Source of the DNA: Oscillospiraceae bacterium
GTDB lineage: Bacteria > Bacillota > Clostridia > Saccharofermentanales > Saccharofermentanaceae
Length of the DNA stretch: 64,000 bases
NCBI GenBank assembly: GCA_900176545.1
Contig: FWXP01000002.1
Coordinates: 124,001 to 188,000 of the forward strand
Reading direction: 5' to 3'
The notes under the pieces: model-generated
Database searches by the model: none
Seen by the model: the letters and a program-made list of their open reading frames with translations, nothing else
Told to the model about the DNA's origin: nothing
Shown: positions 1 to 9,044 of the stretch, piece by piece
How the letters are laid out: each line of letters opens with the position of its first letter
Position numbering within the stretch: position 1 is the stretch's first letter
Program-made: the position numbers and the translations under genes

Positions 1-2
1 AT

Positions 3-2975
3 CTTTACAGAAGAGTTATCAACAGAAACAACCGTCTTAAGAAGCTCCTCGACCTCGGTGCTCCCGACATCATCGTCAGGAACGAGAAGAGAATGCTCCA
101 GGAGGCTGTTGACTCTCTTATCGATAACGGAAGAAGAGGACGTGCAGTAACAGGTTCTACTTCCGCTACTAACAACAGACAGCTCAAGTCTCTTACAGAC
201 ATGCTCAAGGGTAAGCAGGGACGTTTCCGTCAGAACCTTCTCGGTAAGCGTGTTGACTACTCCGGACGTTCCGTTATCGTAGTAGGACCCGAGCTCAAGA
301 TGCATCAGTGCGGTCTTCCTAAGGAGATGGCACTCGAGCTCTTCAAGCCCTTCGTAATCAAGAGACTCGTAGAGGACGGACTTACGGCTAACATCAAGAC
401 AGGCCGTCGTATGGTAGACCGTATGGCACCTGAGGTATGGGGCATCCTCGAGGATATCATCAAGGATCACCCTGTAATGCTCAACCGTGCTCCTACGCTT
501 CACAGACTCGGTATCCAGGCTTTCGAGCCCATCCTCGTTGAGGGTCGTGCCATCAAGCTTCATCCCCTCGTATGTACAGCTTTCAACGCTGACTTCGACG
601 GTGACCAGATGGCTGTTCACGTACCTCTTTCCGCTGAGGCACAGGCAGAGGCAAGATTCCTTATGCTTTCCTCTAACAACCTCCTTAAGCCTCAGGATGG
701 TAAGCCCGTTACTGTTCCTACACAGGATATGATCCTCGGCTGCTACTATCTTACGATGCAGCGTGACGAGACAATGGATAAGCAGGAGTGCATGGGCGAC
801 GGCATGGTATTCACATCCATCGACGAAGCAACAATGGCTTATGAAGATCACCAGATCGAGCTTCACAGCAAGATCGGTATCAGACTTACAAGAGAGATCA
901 ATGGTGTTGAGGAGACAGGTATCGTTCGTTCTTCCTTCGGACGTTTCATCTTCAATGACATCGTTCCTCAGGACCTCGGCTATGTTGACAGAACAAAGCC
1001 CGAGAATCACCTTATCCTCGAGTGCGACTTCCAGATCGGTAAGAAGAAGCTCGAAGATATCATCGCTCGTTGCATCCGCGTACACGGTGCAGGTCTTACA
1101 GCCAAGTTCCTTGACGATGTAAAGGCTCTCGGTTATAAGTACTCCACTAAGTCCGGTATCTCCATCGGTATCGAGGACATGATCGTTCCCGACGTCAAGG
1201 AGAAGATGCTCAAGGACGCTGATGATAAGGTTGACTACATCAACAGAATGTACGACAGAGGTCTTGTTAACGAGACTGGTCGTTATAAGGAAGTTATCAA
1301 GGTCTGGACAAAGACAACTGATGATATCACTGAGGAGCTCAAGAAGAGCCTTAAGTCTGATAACCCCATCAAGATGATGTCCGCATCCGGTGCCCGTGGT
1401 AACGATAACCAGATCAAGCAGCTTGCCGGTATGCGTGGTAACATGGCCGATACATCCGGTAAGACCATCGAGATCCCCATCAAGTCCAACCTCCGTGAAG
1501 GTATGAACGTTCTCGAGTTCTTCATCTCTTCACACGGTGCTCGTAAGGCTCTTTCCGATACAGCTATCAAGACGGCTGACTCCGGTTACCTTACAAGACG
1601 TCTCGTAGACGTAGCTCAGGAAGTTATCATCTCTGAGGAAGACTGCGGCACTGACGACTTCACATGGGTCAAGGAGATCGCTGTTCAGGCTAACGAGAAG
1701 AAGGATGTCATCAAGACTCTTGCAGACCGTCTTACAGGACGTTATGCAGCTGAGGACATCAAGAACCTCGAGACAGGCGAAGTACTTGTTAAGAGAAATG
1801 ATCTTATTACTGCTGACGTCGCTAAGGAGATCGAGGCTACAGGTAATAAGAAGGTTAAGATCAGATCCGTATTCGACTGCCGTTCACGCCACGGTGTATG
1901 CTCCAAGTGCTATGGTATCAACCTTGCTAACGGACTTCCTACAAACGGCGGTGAGGCTGTCGGAATCATGGCTGCTCAGTCTATCGGTGAGCCCGGTACA
2001 CAGCTTACGATGAGAACGTTCCACACAGGTGGTATCGCTAACTCCGGTGAGGATATCACACAGGGTCTTCCCAGAGTCGAGGAGCTCTTCGAGGCTCGTA
2101 AGCCTAAGGGTGAGGCTATCATCTCCGAGATCGACGGTACAGTACGTATCGAGACAGGTGCTAAGGGTAAGAGAGAGATCATCGTTACTCCTTCTCCCGA
2201 TGCTCCTCAGTACGACGAAGAGGGCCAGATCATCACAGAGTGCCGTTATCCCGTATCTCTTTCCGCTACCATCAAGGTATCTGACGGAGATCAGGTAGAG
2301 GCAGCCGATCAGCTCACAGACGGTACTGTTAATCCTTCCGACATCATGAAGATCAAGGGTGTTCGTGGTGTTCAGAAGTACATCGTTAGCGAAGTTGTTA
2401 AGGTTTATAAGAGCGGTGGTGTTACCATCAACGATAAGCACATCGAGATCATCACTCGTCAGATGATGAGACGTATCCGTGTTGACGATCCCGGTGACAC
2501 AGATCTCATGACCGGTACGACAGTCGATATGTTCGACTTCGAGGCAGAGAACGAGAAGGCAGAGGCTGCAGGACTTCGTCCCGCAACAGGTAAGAGACAG
2601 CTCCTCGGTATCACCAAGGCTTCCCTTGCTACAGACTCCTTCCTTTCCGCTGCATCCTTCCAGGAGACGGCAAGAGTTCTTACAGATGCTGCTGTTAAGG
2701 GTAAGGTCGATCCTCTTATCGGTCTTAAGGAGAATGTTATCATCGGTTCCATCATCCCTGCAGGTACAGGTGTACCGAGATACAGGAACATCACAGCTGT
2801 TCCCGTTATCAAGGAGAACTGTGAAGTTATCACAGGCTCACAGTACGATCCTTACAGCGAGGCTGCTGAGCAGTTCGACAATCCTTACTACGACGAGATC
2901 GTAAGGATCGAAGAAGAAGAGCGTGCAGCTGCTGCAGCAGAAGCTGCTGAGGCTGAAGGCATCAGCATCGACTGA
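3..2975 (+). CDS. rpoC: DNA-directed RNA polymerase subunit beta' (3' part)
   Basis: This is the largest catalytic subunit of RNA polymerase. The window opens inside the gene: the frame is already open at base 3 and continues to a TGA at 2973-2975, giving about 990 residues of the C-terminal portion. The active-site Mg-binding loop NADFDGDQM is present (bases about 583-609). So are the bridge/trigger-loop region and the Cys motif [13 protein letters not shown] near 1880-1917, one zinc site of beta'. The tail is Ala/Glu-rich. Codon use is strongly biased (AAG, CTC, TCC, GAC), as expected of a highly expressed gene. rpoB should lie just outside the window on the left. Identity is certain; only the 5' end is missing. 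Confidence 0.98.
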   Translation, partial: LYRRVINRNNRLKKLLDLGAPDIIVRNEKRMLQEAVDSLIDNGRRGRAVTGSTSATNNRQLKSLTDMLKGKQGRFRQNLLGKRVDYSGRSVIVVGPELKMHQCGLPKEMALELFKPFVIKRLVEDGLTANIKTGRRMVDRMAPEVWGILEDIIKDHPVMLNRAPTLHRLGIQAFEPILVEGRAIKLHPLVCTAFNADFDGDQMAVHVPLSAEAQAEARFLMLSSNNLLKPQDGKPVTVPTQDMILGCYYLTMQRDETMDKQECMGDGMVFTSIDEATMAYEDHQIELHSKIGIRLTREINGVEETGIVRSSFGRFIFNDIVPQDLGYVDRTKPENHLILECDFQIGKKKLEDIIARCIRVHGAGLTAKFLDDVKALGYKYSTKSGISIGIEDMIVPDVKEKMLKDADDKVDYINRMYDRGLVNETGRYKEVIKVWTKTTDDITEELKKSLKSDNPIKMMSASGARGNDNQIKQLAGMRGNMADTSGKTIEIPIKSNLREGMNVLEFFISSHGARKALSDTAIKTADSGYLTRRLVDVAQEVIISEEDCGTDDFTWVKEIAVQANEKKDVIKTLADRLTGRYAAEDIKNLETGEVLVKRNDLITADVAKEIEATGNKKVKIRSVFDCRSRHGVCSKCYGINLANGLPTNGGEAVGIMAAQSIGEPGTQLTMRTFHTGGIANSGEDITQGLPRVEELFEARKPKGEAIISEIDGTVRIETGAKGKREIIVTPSPDAPQYDEEGQIITECRYPVSLSATIKVSDGDQVEAADQLTDGTVNPSDIMKIKGVRGVQKYIVSEVVKVYKSGGVTINDKHIEIITRQMMRRIRVDDPGDTDLMTGTTVDMFDFEAENEKAEAAGLRPATGKRQLLGITKASLATDSFLSAASFQETARVLTDAAVKGKVDPLIGLKENVIIGSIIPAGTGVPRYRNITAVPVIKENCEVITGSQYDPYSEAAEQFDNPYYDEIVRIEEEERAAAAAEAAEAEGISID

Positions 2976-2996
2976 TAACTGAAGATCTATAATAAG

Positions 2997-3029
2997 ACTG
3001 CCTCGAACAGTATGTTCGGGGCAGTTTTT
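2997..3029 (+). terminator. rho-independent terminator of rpoC
   Basis: Inverted repeat ACTGCCTCGAACA (2997-3009) / TGTTCGGGGCAGT (3013-3025) with one G-U pair and a 3-nt loop, followed by a T run. It lies 22 bases after the rpoC stop and ends the rpo transcript. Confidence 0.9.
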
Positions 3030-3127
3030 GTATGGAAACTTGACTGTGATGCATGTGGATGGTATAAAAATGCGACTAGATACCAAAGAAATGAGATTCT
3101 TATGAATAGTAGCATTTATGCTTAGCC

Positions 3128-3475
3128 TTGATTCTGATAGTAACATTCTTAATTACAGCACTTCCGTGGAGGGAACTACGTGCAGATGCTAATACTCACG
3201 GAGAATACAATTGCTCTTCTTTATCGATAACGTACGATCAGACTTCAACCTGGGGCCTTACTACCCAGGGCGAATACGTCGTCACCAATATCTCAGAAGA
3301 GACAGTAAATACTTGGACACTTCAATTAGAATTTGCGTCTGAAATAACAATTACAAATATCTGGAATGGATTTGATTTGGGAATGGTAAGATACTATCGA
3401 GATTCCTCAGGGAGGGTTGTATATGAAAATGTGCCGGATAGTAGCATTAATTCTATTGGCTTGTATTGTGGTTAA
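3128..3475 (+). pseudogene. degenerate secreted CBM2-like module
   Basis: About 115 codons are open. They begin with a hydrophobic stretch ending in ADA, like a signal peptide, then a stretch resembling a family-2 carbohydrate-binding module: Trp in TSTWGL, a central VTNISEE, WTLQLEF, and ITNIWNG. No proper start exists. An in-frame TAG sits at 3110-3112, the only candidate is a TTG at 3128 without a ribosome site, and a plausible signal-peptide start at 3091 is in another frame and hits TGA. The 3' end overlaps the next gene by about 50 bases and lacks the last strands of a CBM2. I read it as a decaying cellulose-binding protein, but a very short working module cannot be excluded. Confidence 0.45.
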
Positions 3476-4364
3476 TTGTTCTTCGTGTAGTAGATCGATG
3501 GCACCGGATCTTCAATTAGTTTTTAAAAAGCGCTTTGAAGCTGATACTGTGGATCAAGCGGTACCTTTCGGTTCAAAAGGTATAGTAGTATCGCTGAATA
3601 CCGATGAATTATTGATAATGGATAAAGACGGCAATGAACTGTGGAGGCAACAGTTTAATGCTGAGATCACCAGCATATATTCCGGATCCGATGATAGGAT
3701 TGTAATTTCTCTGAACAATAATGAAGTGCAGACATATATGTATGATAACGACATTTTTGTCTTGGAATATGATTTCTATTTCGATGATGCAGTCTCTGAT
3801 GTATCTTATTTGGACTATCCGTATGATACTTCCCTTGTGTTGCTGGATAACGGCGACCTATATGCTTATGGAGGAAACCATAATAACATTATTTCTGAGG
3901 AATCCGATGAAGACGATGTTATCGATGAACCTACGAATATCCTATCTGACATCAAGTATATATCAGAGTTTTATTTTGTTACGAGTAATGATAGTTGTGG
4001 CGATCTGCTTATAGGCGAGTTAAATGATTCGGTCCCTGATGGGGTTATCGGCGTCAGTAATTATACATCTGGTCCGATCCTTTATACGTCAGACACAGCA
4101 TATACTATCAGTTCAACTCAAACGGATTATTCGGTGGTATCAGACTTTGCCCCGAATAGTTTTACTTCTTTCAAATATGGTATGTTGTACAGCCATGACG
4201 ATACATGGTACTATACCGGACCAATAAGCGCTCAGCCCAAAGGTAAAAGTTCTCCTCAAGCTGACAACGAACAAGTGAATCTGCCGGAGGGATACACATA
4301 CCAAATAATCTATTCAGGGATAATGGGATACGATGAGCATACTATTGTTTGTTATTCTATTTAG
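3423..4364 (+). CDS. lipoprotein, possible beta-propeller, function unknown
   Basis: Start chosen at ATG 3423, seven bases after GGGAGG; a TTG two codons earlier is too close to that site. The N-terminus is basic, then hydrophobic, then Cys-rich (VVNCSSCS), consistent with a lipoprotein signal with Cys19 or Cys22 as the lipidated residue. The exported part has repeats of the type xxLLIMDKDGNELWRQ and VLLDNGDLYAYGG that resemble blades of PQQ/YVTN-type propellers. It is rich in Asp, Ser and Tyr, with acidic runs. Codon use is more AT-rich than rpoC or the P60 gene that follow and precede it, suggesting an accessory or horizontally acquired gene. No enzymatic motif is seen. Confidence 0.75.
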   Translation: MKMCRIVALILLACIVVNCSSCSRSMAPDLQLVFKKRFEADTVDQAVPFGSKGIVVSLNTDELLIMDKDGNELWRQQFNAEITSIYSGSDDRIVISLNNNEVQTYMYDNDIFVLEYDFYFDDAVSDVSYLDYPYDTSLVLLDNGDLYAYGGNHNNIISEESDEDDVIDEPTNILSDIKYISEFYFVTSNDSCGDLLIGELNDSVPDGVIGVSNYTSGPILYTSDTAYTISSTQTDYSVVSDFAPNSFTSFKYGMLYSHDDTWYYTGPISAQPKGKSSPQADNEQVNLPEGYTYQIIYSGIMGYDEHTIVCYSI

Positions 4365-4533
4365 CTGATCACAAGAATGCTGAAAGACAAAATCTTCAAT
4401 TGTTACTGTTTTGTCCAGCAAATGTATTCTGTTGTTACTCTTATATCTGCTTGACCCAATATTGCCTTATAATGACTTGACTTGGCGTGTATAATGGTAT
4501 GGCAGGTAATATAACTGTAAAAAAGGAGAACTT

Positions 4534-5829
4534 ATGGCTTTTAAGAAAAATGCCAGACAGTATATATTGGCTATAGTTGTTTGCATATCGGTAGCGATCC
4601 CGGTACTGTGCCTCCCCGTAGGCATGCGTGACGGCGTGAGCCCCGCACTTCGTGTAAGAAGGGCATATGCAGCTACATTCCCCGAAGAAGAAAAGACAGA
4701 AGAGCAGCTGGCAGCTGAAGCTGCTATGGCACAGGCTCAGGCAGAGGCCGATGCAGGCCTTATTCAGGCAGGTCAGGGTACTCTCATCCAGGCTTCATAC
4801 GAAGAAGGATATGAGCCTCCGGAGGAGACAGAGGTATCTTATTCGGATGTTCCCGCGTACATGGTATTCCAGAACTACGACGAAGCAGGACTTCCTATAG
4901 AGCTTTTGGATACACAGTATTTCGCTCCTGCTCCCGAAGGAGAGTATCTCTATATAGCGGCAGATAATTCCATCCTTAAAGAGACTCCCGTAATGGATTC
5001 CAATACTCTGGATACGCTTGCTACAGGTGAAGGTGTTACCAGACTTGCTATCGGTGATACATGGTCCAGGGTACAGACATCTGATGGACTTGAAGGATAC
5101 GTACTTACGAGCACATTGTCCTATGAGATGATCTGGATCGCCATCGACAGAACAGTATGGGTTGATACGGATTCACTTTCACTTCGTGCAGAGCCCAGCA
5201 CATCAGCAGAGCTTGTTGCTACGCTTCCTGATGAGACAAGACTTCATTGTACGGGTATCGCGGATAAGTGGTATGAGGTAACTACAGACAGTGGTCTTCA
5301 CGGATATGTATATATCTCTTACACCACTCAGACACCTCCGCCCACTCCTACTCCTACACCCGTTCCCAGAACATCGTCCGGTGGCGGCGGTGGAGGAGGC
5401 GGATCCTCTTCCGGCGGCGGTGGTGGCGGTAGCTACTCATTCGGCAGCACACCTATCATTACCGGTGCTAACGGTTCCAGCGTAGTAAGCGTTGCAGAGA
5501 GCATGCTCGGCGTAGCTTACGTATATTGCGGTGAATCCTCATCAGGCGTTGACTGTTCCGGTCTCGTAGTATATTGCTACAGACAGGTCGGTGTCGGAGG
5601 ACTTCCTCACTATGCGAACTCGCTGGTCAACTACGGTCAGGAAGTAAGCCGTGACAATATCCAACCCGGTGATATCGTATGTTATGACTACGGCGGAGGA
5701 TACTGCGGACACGTTGCTATCTACGTAGGCGGAGGCCAGGTCATCCATGCTTCCAACTCGAGAGGTAACGTAAGATACGGAAGCCTCGACATGATGCCTA
5801 TCCTTACCATAAGAAGGATCGTCGGCTAA
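4534..5829 (+). CDS. secreted NlpC/P60 peptidoglycan endopeptidase with SH3 domains
   Basis: A 431-residue exported cell-wall hydrolase, expected to cut the gamma-D-Glu-to-diamino-acid bond of stem peptides. Signal peptide at residues 1-46; Ala/Gln/Glu-rich segment 47-100. SH3b-like domain 1 is about 138-196 and SH3b-like domain 2 about 207-262 (VDTDSLSLRAEPSTSAELV). A Pro/Thr linker and a long Gly/Ser linker follow at 267-300, then the NlpC/P60 domain at 315-431. The catalytic triad is visible: Cys341 in DCSGL, His393 in CGHVAIYVG and His405 in VIHASN. The start has GGAG about 8 bases upstream. The gene is monocistronic. A housekeeping autolysin role is likely; its substrate is inferred from the family. 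Confidence 0.93.
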   Translation: MAFKKNARQYILAIVVCISVAIPVLCLPVGMRDGVSPALRVRRAYAATFPEEEKTEEQLAAEAAMAQAQAEADAGLIQAGQGTLIQASYEEGYEPPEETEVSYSDVPAYMVFQNYDEAGLPIELLDTQYFAPAPEGEYLYIAADNSILKETPVMDSNTLDTLATGEGVTRLAIGDTWSRVQTSDGLEGYVLTSTLSYEMIWIAIDRTVWVDTDSLSLRAEPSTSAELVATLPDETRLHCTGIADKWYEVTTDSGLHGYVYISYTTQTPPPTPTPTPVPRTSSGGGGGGGGSSSGGGGGGSYSFGSTPIITGANGSSVVSVAESMLGVAYVYCGESSSGVDCSGLVVYCYRQVGVGGLPHYANSLVNYGQEVSRDNIQPGDIVCYDYGGGYCGHVAIYVGGGQVIHASNSRGNVRYGSLDMMPILTIRRIVG

Positions 5830-5856
5830 GACAATATTAATAGAGAAAACATAAAG

Positions 5857-5905
5857 GACTGCACTGATACAGAAGTATTGAGCCTAGTATTTCTGATATG
5901 CAGTC
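5857..5905 (+). terminator. imperfect hairpin after the P60 gene
   Basis: GACTGCA (5857-5863) pairs with TGCAGTC (5899-5905), with an inner imperfect stem around CAGAAGTA/TATTTCTG. A T run (5920-5925) lies about 15 bases further on. It could end the P60 transcript, but the gap to the T run makes this uncertain. Confidence 0.4.
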
Positions 5906-5998
5906 GGAAGTACTGTAGCTTTTTTGACAGCACTTTAAGTCCAGGCACTAGGTGTTTCTGAGACAATACTGAATTTATACAGTTACAGGAGTATAGAT

Positions 5999-6607
5999 AT
6001 GAGTTCATTTATTATCAATCGGGGTTGTATGCTCTTTATTAATCTATTCCTGACAATCGGACTAGTATCAGTCATACTGATCATCGATGGAAAGCTTAAG
6101 AAGAGAAGCATAAAATCACCTGTTATTTCCTTAGTTATCACCAGTATGCTTCTTTTGACGTTTATCAGAATCATAAATCTGAATCCATGGTTTATACTTT
6201 TCGGACATTTGCTTTTTGCTTTTATATTCCTGATAGGAGTAATAGTATCAGTCATACTGATCATCAGAGGAAAACTTAAGAAGGAAAGCATAAGATCATC
6301 TGTTATTTTCTTAGTTAGCATCAACCTCCTTTTGGGGATGTTTATCTTATTCGATGCTTCGCATCCGACTTGCTACAAATACAATGATTGGTTGGTTTTG
6401 GGCAGTAACATCCGTACGGTTCAAAAAAGATACGGAGACTTTGATCGTGGCGAAGTTACTGATAACAAAGCAGGTTGTGTTGCATACTACCTCTATACGG
6501 ATAACGGACCCATTATGCCGGATTATTTGCCACACTACTATTATATGAGATACGATGAAACGGGCAAAATATACGAAGTATATGAAAGCGTGCCGCCCGG
6601 AGCTTGA
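5999..6607 (+). CDS. membrane protein with internal duplication, unknown function
   Basis: 202 residues with about four hydrophobic segments in the first 115 residues, then a hydrophilic tail rich in Tyr. Two 60-residue units are clearly homologous: each holds VSVILII-(D/R)GKLKK-(R/E)SI(K/R) followed by a second hydrophobic stretch. The likely topology is two helix pairs plus an exposed C-terminal domain (WLVLGSNIRTVQKRYGDFDRG onward) that looks like a small-lipoprotein-type fold. RBS is CAGGAG before ATG. AT-rich codon use matches the neighbouring lipoprotein genes. No family is recognised. Confidence 0.65.
   Translation: MSSFIINRGCMLFINLFLTIGLVSVILIIDGKLKKRSIKSPVISLVITSMLLLTFIRIINLNPWFILFGHLLFAFIFLIGVIVSVILIIRGKLKKESIRSSVIFLVSINLLLGMFILFDASHPTCYKYNDWLVLGSNIRTVQKRYGDFDRGEVTDNKAGCVAYYLYTDNGPIMPDYLPHYYYMRYDETGKIYEVYESVPPGA
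6064..6345 (+). repeat. in-gene direct duplication, offset 180 bp
   Basis: Bases 6064-6165 and 6244-6345 are near copies at an exact 180-bp (60-codon) offset. The core AGTATCAGTCATACTGATCA is identical in both. It is a recent in-frame duplication inside the membrane-protein gene. Confidence 0.8.
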
Positions 6608-6691
6608 TCATCTGATATAAGCCTTGAAATATGATAGGTTCAAAACCATAAGAATGGTCGTAGGCAAAGAATACATTTATGATTTTGAGAA

Positions 6692-6726
6692 ATACCCCAA
6701 ATGATATTTTCATTTGGGGTATATTT
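6692..6726 (+). terminator. rho-independent terminator
   Basis: Perfect 13-bp stem ATACCCCAAATGA (6692-6704) / TCATTTGGGGTAT (6710-6722) with a 5-nt loop, followed by ATTTT. It ends the transcript of the duplicated membrane protein. Confidence 0.8.
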
Positions 6727-6772
6727 TGGGAAACTTGACGGTGAGAATTGAGAATGGTTTGGAGGCGTGATT

Positions 6773-7450
6773 ATGAAGATAAGTAAACATATTGCAGTTG
6801 TTATAATAATAATGATTGTATTTATCGCGTCTTCTTGTGTTCAGGATAAAGAACTGAAGTATGAGATGAATGATCTTTCAGAGGCTATTATTTCACAACT
6901 TACTAATGACGATATTAAGGTTGCAGGAAGTGAATACAGTAATACAGGTGTATACATTACTCTGTATGGATCTGATGATACCGCCGATATTCAAGAGTTG
7001 ATAGAAATATGTGATAGCTGGGTTGATTCCCATCAAGATTCACGATTAGTTAGCGAACGATTGAAAATCAGTGTCGTGCTTTATAAGGAGAAACCTTCAA
7101 AAAGGAAATCAGGAGTTGAAGACTACGTTGTCAGCATCAGAAACTATAGTGATAACGTATCGTCGATAGAGCAATCTGATAAGCTGGATTGCATCAAGAT
7201 AAACGTGCAACATTCGATTGCCAGTTCGATCTTTGAATCAACATCGATGGACTATAGAGTTATTATTTTACCTTCTACTGTAGAGTTTGATGATTTTGAT
7301 GTATTCATTCAAATGGAGGATCTCGAGCACCTGATCATTAGTGACAGTCCATTTGACACAGATCGATCACAGGTTGAGCAAAAGTACGCCGAACTTATTA
7401 GCATCGCTGAAGGATATGATCAGGTCGATTTTGCGTGCGAAATGTTTTAA
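6773..7450 (+). CDS. lipoprotein, function unknown
   Basis: About 225 residues. Start chosen at ATG 6773, seven bases after GGAGG; an in-frame GTG at 6767 would overlap that site. The N-terminus is a clear lipoprotein signal (basic, hydrophobic, IASSC with Cys22 as lipidation site). The mature part alternates charged and hydrophobic residues as in a small alpha/beta fold, with no Cys and no recognised motif. It stands between two terminators and so is transcribed alone. It belongs to the same AT-rich accessory group as the genes at 3.4 and 6.0 kb. Confidence 0.72.
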   Translation: MKISKHIAVVIIIMIVFIASSCVQDKELKYEMNDLSEAIISQLTNDDIKVAGSEYSNTGVYITLYGSDDTADIQELIEICDSWVDSHQDSRLVSERLKISVVLYKEKPSKRKSGVEDYVVSIRNYSDNVSSIEQSDKLDCIKINVQHSIASSIFESTSMDYRVIILPSTVEFDDFDVFIQMEDLEHLIISDSPFDTDRSQVEQKYAELISIAEGYDQVDFACEMF

Positions 7451-7496
7451 TATCCGATGTAGCGTATCAGAGGTCAGTATATACAAATAGATCATC

Positions 7497-7535
7497 AAAG
7501 GACTGTCTTCAACTTAGAAAGACAGTCCTTTTGCT
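7497..7535 (+). terminator. rho-independent terminator
   Basis: Perfect 13-bp stem AAAGGACTGTCTT (7497-7509) / AAGACAGTCCTTT (7519-7531) followed by T residues. It separates the lipoprotein gene from the folate operon. Confidence 0.88.
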
Positions 7536-7584
7536 TTCGTATATAATAGGGACGTATTTTTAAGTAATAGAGGTAAAGATAAAT

Positions 7585-8199
7585 ATGAGAGAGAAGACCA
7601 TTGATCTGTTTCTTGAAGAATTAAGTTCCGGTGCACCCGTACCCGGAGGCGGAGGAGCCAGTGCCCTCATGGGTTCCGTGTCTTCCGCGCTGTGCTCTAT
7701 GGTAGCTAACCTTACTACAGGTAAGAAGAAGTATGCGGAGTACCAGGGTGATATCGAAAGGATCTTAAAGGACACTGCAGTACTTACCGATAAGATCGCT
7801 GACCTTATGCAGAAGGACGCGGATGCTTTCGAGCCTCTGGCAAAAGCTTATTCCATTCCTAAGGAAGAGCCCGGCAGAGACGAGCTCCTTGAGAATGCAC
7901 TTAAGGTTGCAAGTGATGCTCCCTTCGAGATCGTAGAGACGATGAATGATGTATCTCTTATCATTGAGGAGCTGGCCGTTAAGGGCTCACGTCTTGCCAT
8001 AAGTGATGTCGGAGTTGCGGCAGCAGCGTGCAGGGCAGCAGTATGTGGCGCTTCCATGAATGTATATATCAACACTAAGCTCATGAAGGACAGAGAATAT
8101 GCCGCTTCCGTCAATGAGAAGACAGATGCTATCGTGAAGACTGTCTGCGACAGATGCGATAAGGCATATAACGACGTACTCGGAGGATTGAAGGCATGA
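7585..8199 (+). CDS. fchA: methenyltetrahydrofolate cyclohydrolase / cyclodeaminase-family protein
   Basis: 204 residues of the formimidoyl-THF cyclodeaminase family. The family signature is the glycine-rich SGAPVPGGGGASAL (residues about 15-28), after a short N-terminal helix, with a helical remainder. In clostridia and acetogens this protein (FchA) hydrolyses 5,10-methenyl-THF to 10-formyl-THF. The following folD overlaps it by 4 bases (ATGA), so the two are translationally coupled and act at consecutive steps. No histidine-degradation genes are near, which favours the FchA role over formiminoglutamate breakdown. FolD here lacks its own cyclohydrolase residues, supporting the same reading. 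An TATAAT-like -10 lies about 45 bases before the start. Confidence 0.85.
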   Translation: MREKTIDLFLEELSSGAPVPGGGGASALMGSVSSALCSMVANLTTGKKKYAEYQGDIERILKDTAVLTDKIADLMQKDADAFEPLAKAYSIPKEEPGRDELLENALKVASDAPFEIVETMNDVSLIIEELAVKGSRLAISDVGVAAAACRAAVCGASMNVYINTKLMKDREYAASVNEKTDAIVKTVCDRCDKAYNDVLGGLKA

Positions 8200-9044
8200 C
8201 AGAATTATTAGGTAAGCCCGTAGGCGACGCAATAAACGAGAGCCTCAAGGCTACTATCGCAGATCTTGAGGGTAAGGGAATAGTTCCTACTCTCGCAGTA
8301 GTCAGAGTTGGCGCAAGAGAAGATGACCTCGCATATGAAAGAGGCATCAAGAAGAAGTTCTCCGACATGAAATGCCAGGTTACCGTAGTAGAGCTTCCCG
8401 AGGATGTATCCCAGGAAGATCTCGATGAGACAGTAAAGGCTCTGGATAACGACAGCGAGATCCACGGCATCCTTCTCTTCAGACCTCTTCCCAAGCACTT
8501 AACGGATAAGAATATCGTTAATACGATAAGCTCCGGAAAGGATGTCGACTGTATGGGTAATGCCAATATGGCAAAGCTCTTCGCGGGAGACAAAGACGGA
8601 TTTGCACCCTGTACGGCTCAGGCGGTAATGGAGATGATCTCCCACTACGGTATCGAGACAAAGGGTAAGAAGATCACCGTAATAGGAAGAAGCCTTGTTA
8701 TCGGCAAGCCCGTTGCTCTTATGCTCATAGGTGCCAATGCCACTGTTACGGTATGCCACACAAAGACGGCAGACCTTAAGGCAGAGTGTCAGGCTGCGGA
8801 TATTATCGTAGCAGCTGCAGGCGTAGCTAAGATGGTTACATCTGACTTTGTTAAGCCCGGACAGATCGTCCTCGATGTCGGCATGAACGTTGACGAGGAA
8901 GGAAAGCTCTGCGGCGACGTTGACTTTGCGGGAGTATCCGAGATCGTGGATTCGATAACACCCGTGCCCAGGGGCGTAGGTTCAGTTACGACATCAGTAC
9001 TTCTCAAGAATACCGTGACAAATGCCTCAAGAACGATCCTCTGA
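8196..9044 (+). CDS. folD: methylene-THF dehydrogenase of the FolD family, cyclohydrolase residues replaced
   Basis: 282 residues, normal FolD length. Interconverts methylene- and methenyl-THF with NAD(P), supplying one-carbon units in the cytosol. The dinucleotide motif is VIGRSLVIGKPVALML (about 162-177), and the C-terminal signature TPVPRGVGSVTTSVL replaces the usual PGGVGPMT. Three residues normally needed for the cyclohydrolase half-reaction differ. The Lys four places after the active Tyr (Y47-E-R-G-I) is Ile, with Lys only at +5. The Gln of QLPLP is lost (FRPLP). The DVDG(F) segment is DVDCM. Coupled to fchA by a 4-base overlap. I infer a dehydrogenase-only enzyme; identity as FolD family is firm. 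Confidence 0.93.
   Translation: MTELLGKPVGDAINESLKATIADLEGKGIVPTLAVVRVGAREDDLAYERGIKKKFSDMKCQVTVVELPEDVSQEDLDETVKALDNDSEIHGILLFRPLPKHLTDKNIVNTISSGKDVDCMGNANMAKLFAGDKDGFAPCTAQAVMEMISHYGIETKGKKITVIGRSLVIGKPVALMLIGANATVTVCHTKTADLKAECQAADIIVAAAGVAKMVTSDFVKPGQIVLDVGMNVDEEGKLCGDVDFAGVSEIVDSITPVPRGVGSVTTSVLLKNTVTNASRTIL

Noticed and set aside
4451-4495. TTGACC, TTGACT and TATAAT boxes before the P60 gene as a promoter
   Set aside because: The TATAAT at 4490-4495 is good, but spacings to the TTGAC-like boxes are 7 or 33 bases, not 16-18. A -35 could not be assigned.
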